NCBI GenBank assembly: GCA_038251625.1
Contig: JBBSBE010000135.1
Coordinates: 1 to 10,043, forward strand
DNA: 10,043 nucleotides
From: JBBQXK01 sp038251625
GTDB lineage: Bacteria > Pseudomonadota > Alphaproteobacteria > Rhodobacterales > Rhodobacteraceae
Direction of reading: 5' to 3'
How positions within the stretch are numbered: position 1 is the first letter of the stretch; the number at the start of each line of letters is the position of its first letter. Made by a program: the position numbers and the translations under genes. Below, piece by piece: positions 7,941 through 10,043 of the stretch. Under the pieces are notes generated by a model. The model was not told the origin of the DNA and searched no databases. It saw only the letters and a program-made list of their open reading frames with translations.

Positions 7941-7947
7941 CCAAGGC

Positions 7948-9069
7948 ATGAAGCCCGCCAGCGAAGCCGAGCTTGCCGAGATCGTGCGCGGTGCAAACGG
8001 ACCGTTCGTGGTGCGTGGCGGTGGCACGCGCGGGATCGGGCGCGCGGGTGTGGGCGAGGTGCTGGAAACCGGCGGGATGGCGGGGATCAGCCTTTATGAG
8101 CCGGGCGCGCTGACCTTGGTGGCCGGGGCCGGGACGCCGATGGTGGAGGTCGAGACGGCGCTGGCGGCCGAAGGGCAGCGGTTGGCCTTTGAGGTGCCCG
8201 ACATGCGGGGCTTGCTGGGTACGGGCGGGGGCTCGACCATCGGGGGGGTGGTGGCCGCCAATGCATCCGGCCCCCGGCGCGTGCAGGTGGGGGCGTGCCG
8301 CGATCACCTCTTGGGTGTGCGCTTCGTCGATGGCACCGGCGCGGTGGTGAAGAACGGCGGGCGGGTGATGAAGAATGTTACCGGCTATGACCTTGTGAAG
8401 CTGATGGCCGGGGCGCGGGGCACCCTTGGGGTGTTGACCGAGGTCAGTCTGAAGGTGCTGCCCGCGCCGGAGGCAGAGGTGACGCTGGTGGCGCGGGGCC
8501 ACGATCTGGCCGCCGGGGCTGCCGCGATGGCGGTGGCGCTGGGCTCGCCCTTCGAGGTGTCGGGGGCTGCGCATCTGGCGCTGGGAGAGGGCGAGACGCG
8601 GCTGAGGATGGAGGGGCTGGCGGCGTCGGTCGCCTATCGGCGCGAGGCGCTGCGCGCGCGGCTTGGGGGCGATTGGGACGTGGCAGAGGGCGAGCCGAGC
8701 GCGGCGCTGTGGCGCGAGGTGCGGGACGTGGCGCCCTTTGCGGCGCGCGCGGGCGCCGTCTGGCGCGTGATGCTGAAACCCTCAGACGCGCCGGGCGTCG
8801 TTGCCGCGCTGGCAGGTGTGGCGGAGGCTGCGATTGCGGATTGGGGTGGGGGGCTCTTGTGGCTTTTTTGCCCCGGTGGCGGAGCGCAAGCGGTGCGCGC
8901 CGCTGCGGCGTTGGCGGGGGGGCACGCGACGCTGTGGCGGCAGGGCCCCGGCGCGGAAGGCGAAGCGATCTTTTCCCCCGAGGTCCCGGCTTTGGTGTCG
9001 CTTGCCAAGGGGTTACGGGCGACATTCGATCCGAGGGGGCTTTTCAACCCCGGCCTGATGGAGGGCTGA
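7948..9069 (+). CDS. glcE: glycolate oxidase, FAD-binding subunit GlcE
   Basis: This 373-residue protein is slightly longer than E. coli GlcE (350). It is the second flavin-binding subunit of glycolate dehydrogenase and is required with GlcD and GlcF for activity. The PCMH FAD fold is visible: PFVVRGGGTRGIG (19-31), EPGALTLVAGAGTPMVEVE (51-69), GTGGGSTIGGVVAANASGP (91-109), then GACRDHLLGVRFVDGTG (115-131) and the strongly conserved KNGGRVMKNVTGYDLVKLM (135-153), followed by GTLGVLTEVSLKVLP (158-172). The C-terminus ends in DPRGLFNPG (361-369), typical of the GlcD/GlcE family. The histidine-rich catalytic motifs of GlcD are absent, as expected for GlcE. I chose the ATG at 7948 because of its ribosome binding site; an earlier in-frame start would put the hairpin inside the gene and overlap glcD. 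The next gene starts one base after the stop. Confidence 0.92.
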   Translation: MKPASEAELAEIVRGANGPFVVRGGGTRGIGRAGVGEVLETGGMAGISLYEPGALTLVAGAGTPMVEVETALAAEGQRLAFEVPDMRGLLGTGGGSTIGGVVAANASGPRRVQVGACRDHLLGVRFVDGTGAVVKNGGRVMKNVTGYDLVKLMAGARGTLGVLTEVSLKVLPAPEAEVTLVARGHDLAAGAAAMAVALGSPFEVSGAAHLALGEGETRLRMEGLAASVAYRREALRARLGGDWDVAEGEPSAALWREVRDVAPFAARAGAVWRVMLKPSDAPGVVAALAGVAEAAIADWGGGLLWLFCPGGGAQAVRAAAALAGGHATLWRQGPGAEGEAIFSPEVPALVSLAKGLRATFDPRGLFNPGLMEG

Positions 9070-9070
9070 T

Positions 9071-9391
9071 ATGGCGATTGCGATTGCGTTTCTTCTGCTG
9101 CCGCTTGTCACCTTCGTGTCGCTTGTGACGCTGCCGCCGGGGCGCCCCGCGCTGATCGGCCTTGCGGTTGCGGCGGTGATGGTGGCGCTGGTGGTGCCGC
9201 GCGCGGCACCGGATGACGGCACCGGGTTTGGCCGCACGATCCTGTGGATTTTCGGCGGGGCGGTGGCACTGGCAGCGCTTGCGCAGGGGTTGCGGGTGGC
9301 GGCAGCGGGGCGGGTCAGCTATCCGCTGATCGCAGGGCTATGCGTGGCAGGGGCGATGGTGCCGCTTGCGATGCTTCTGGGGGTGTTCTGA
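9071..9391 (+). CDS. small four-helix membrane protein inside the glycolate oxidase operon
   Basis: This gene encodes a 106-residue, very hydrophobic protein that I do not recognise as a named family. Four likely transmembrane helices lie at about 1-22, 25-44, 54-77 and 84-106; the only hydrophilic stretch is the loop PRAAPDDGTGFGR (43-55). It has a single cysteine (91) and no histidine, so it is unlikely to bind heme through histidines or an iron-sulfur cluster. GGAGGG at 9060-9065 is a good ribosome binding site, and the gene is separated by one base from glcE and one base from glcF. That spacing makes it a certain member of the operon and supports that it is a real gene. Inference: it could anchor GlcDEF to the membrane or help assembly or quinone access; a role in transport is less likely given its size. 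Confidence 0.8.
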   Translation: MAIAIAFLLLPLVTFVSLVTLPPGRPALIGLAVAAVMVALVVPRAAPDDGTGFGRTILWIFGGAVALAALAQGLRVAAAGRVSYPLIAGLCVAGAMVPLAMLLGVF

Positions 9392-9392
9392 C

Positions 9393-10043
9393 GTGCAGAC
9401 GATGTTTTCGCCCGAGCAGCTTGCCGACCCCGCCACGGCGCGGTCGAACAAGATCTTGCGCAGTTGCGTCCACTGTGGCTTCTGCACCGCGACCTGCCCC
9501 ACCTATCAGGTGTTGGGCGACGAACTCGACAGCCCACGCGGGCGCATCTACCTGATCAAGGACATGCTGGAGAAGGGGCGTCCGGCGGATGCCGAGACGG
9601 TCAAGCATATCGACCGCTGCCTGTCGTGCCTTGCCTGCATGACGACCTGCCCGTCGGGGGTGCATTACATGCATCTGGTGGATCATGCGCGGGAATATAT
9701 CGAGCAGACCTATCGGCGGCCCTTCATGGACCGGATGCTGCGGGCGGTGCTGGCGCGGATCATCCCCTATCCGATGCGGTTCCGGGTGGCACTTTTGCTG
9801 GCCAAGATCGGCAAGCCGTTTGCCCCGCTGGTGCCTGATGCGCGGCTGCGCGCCATGCTGCGGATGGCGCCAAAGGTGATCCCGGCCATCAGCCGCAACG
9901 ATGATCCGCAGACGTTCGCGGCGGAAGGCGCGCCCCGCATGCGGGTGGCGCTGATGACGGGCTGCGCGCAGAAGGCTTTGAACACCGACATCAACGACGC
10001 GACGATCCGGCTGCTGACGCGGCTTGGCTGCGAGGTTGTGGTG
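9393..10043 (+). CDS. glcF: glycolate oxidase, iron-sulfur subunit GlcF, 3' end beyond the window
   Basis: The frame is open from GTG 9393 to the last base (217 codons), about half of a typical GlcF (around 400-440 residues). The start MQTMFSPEQLADP agrees with GlcF N-termini (E. coli begins MQTQL), which favours GTG 9393 over the ATG at 9402. Two ferredoxin-type 4Fe-4S motifs are intact: C25-V-H-C28-G-F-C31-T-A-T-C35-P and C76-L-S-C79-L-A-C82-M-T-T-C86-P, with the family signature GDELDSPRGRIYLIKDMLE (42-60) between them. The segment MRVALMTGCAQKALN near the window end is the beginning of the first CCG-type cysteine-rich domain. GlcF passes electrons from the GlcD/GlcE flavins towards the quinone pool. 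The stop of the small membrane protein gene is one base upstream and no strong ribosome binding site is seen, so translation is probably coupled. Confidence 0.95.
   Translation, partial: MQTMFSPEQLADPATARSNKILRSCVHCGFCTATCPTYQVLGDELDSPRGRIYLIKDMLEKGRPADAETVKHIDRCLSCLACMTTCPSGVHYMHLVDHAREYIEQTYRRPFMDRMLRAVLARIIPYPMRFRVALLLAKIGKPFAPLVPDARLRAMLRMAPKVIPAISRNDDPQTFAAEGAPRMRVALMTGCAQKALNTDINDATIRLLTRLGCEVVV

Noticed and set aside
7855..7947. Upstream in-frame extension of glcE into the end of glcD
   Set aside because: The extension would translate the hairpin region, lacks family similarity, and the ATG at 7948 has a well-spaced AAGGA.

Overview
The window is a gene-dense piece of a GC-rich bacterial chromosome, most likely an alphaproteobacterium of the Rhodobacterales (Roseobacter/Rhodobacter/Paracoccus type). 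The reasons are the strong G/C bias at third codon positions, the DUF4159/BatA-type protein followed by a vWA/GATase1-like membrane protein, the alphaproteobacterial form of the GlcDEF proteins, and an intergenic hairpin plus purine-rich tail resembling one I remember from that group. No rRNA, tRNA, CRISPR, phage or transposase sequence is visible.

Left block (1-4246): the 3' end of a MoxR/DUF58-type envelope operon. It holds a 5'-truncated DUF4159 protein and, overlapping it by 4 bp (ATGA), a 690-residue membrane protein with an N-terminal von Willebrand A domain (intact DxSxS and TDG motifs) and a GATase1-like domain. Both look like parts of one membrane-bound, mostly periplasmic assembly whose substrate is unknown. 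After a 75-bp gap comes a co-oriented FAD-dependent amine-oxidase-fold enzyme (4322-5557) with no obvious metabolic partner nearby.

Middle (5558-6443): a convergent gap of about 100 bp, then a minus-strand DUF599 membrane protein (5660-6361). An 82-bp, relatively AT-rich divergent intergenic region follows, carrying a perfect 7-bp inverted repeat with an 11-nt spacer (T-N11-A form). It lies immediately upstream of the glycolate oxidase ribosome binding site.

Right block (6444-10043): the glycolate oxidase operon glcD - glcE - small four-helix membrane protein - glcF, with glcF cut by the window end. GlcD carries the FAD and catalytic domains, GlcE is the second FAD-binding subunit, and GlcF is the iron-sulfur subunit. 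Together they oxidise glycolate (from photorespiratory or phytoplankton-derived 2-phosphoglycolate) to glyoxylate and pass electrons towards the respiratory chain. An unrecognised 106-residue membrane protein sits between glcE and glcF with 1-nt gaps on both sides. It is the most interesting unknown here: a candidate membrane anchor or assembly/electron-transfer partner for the otherwise soluble GlcDEF subunits.

Nothing in the window is clearly a new defence or mobile system. The points that deserve a second look are the embedded membrane protein, the palindromic operator, the intercistronic hairpin, and the paired vWA/GATase-like proteins.
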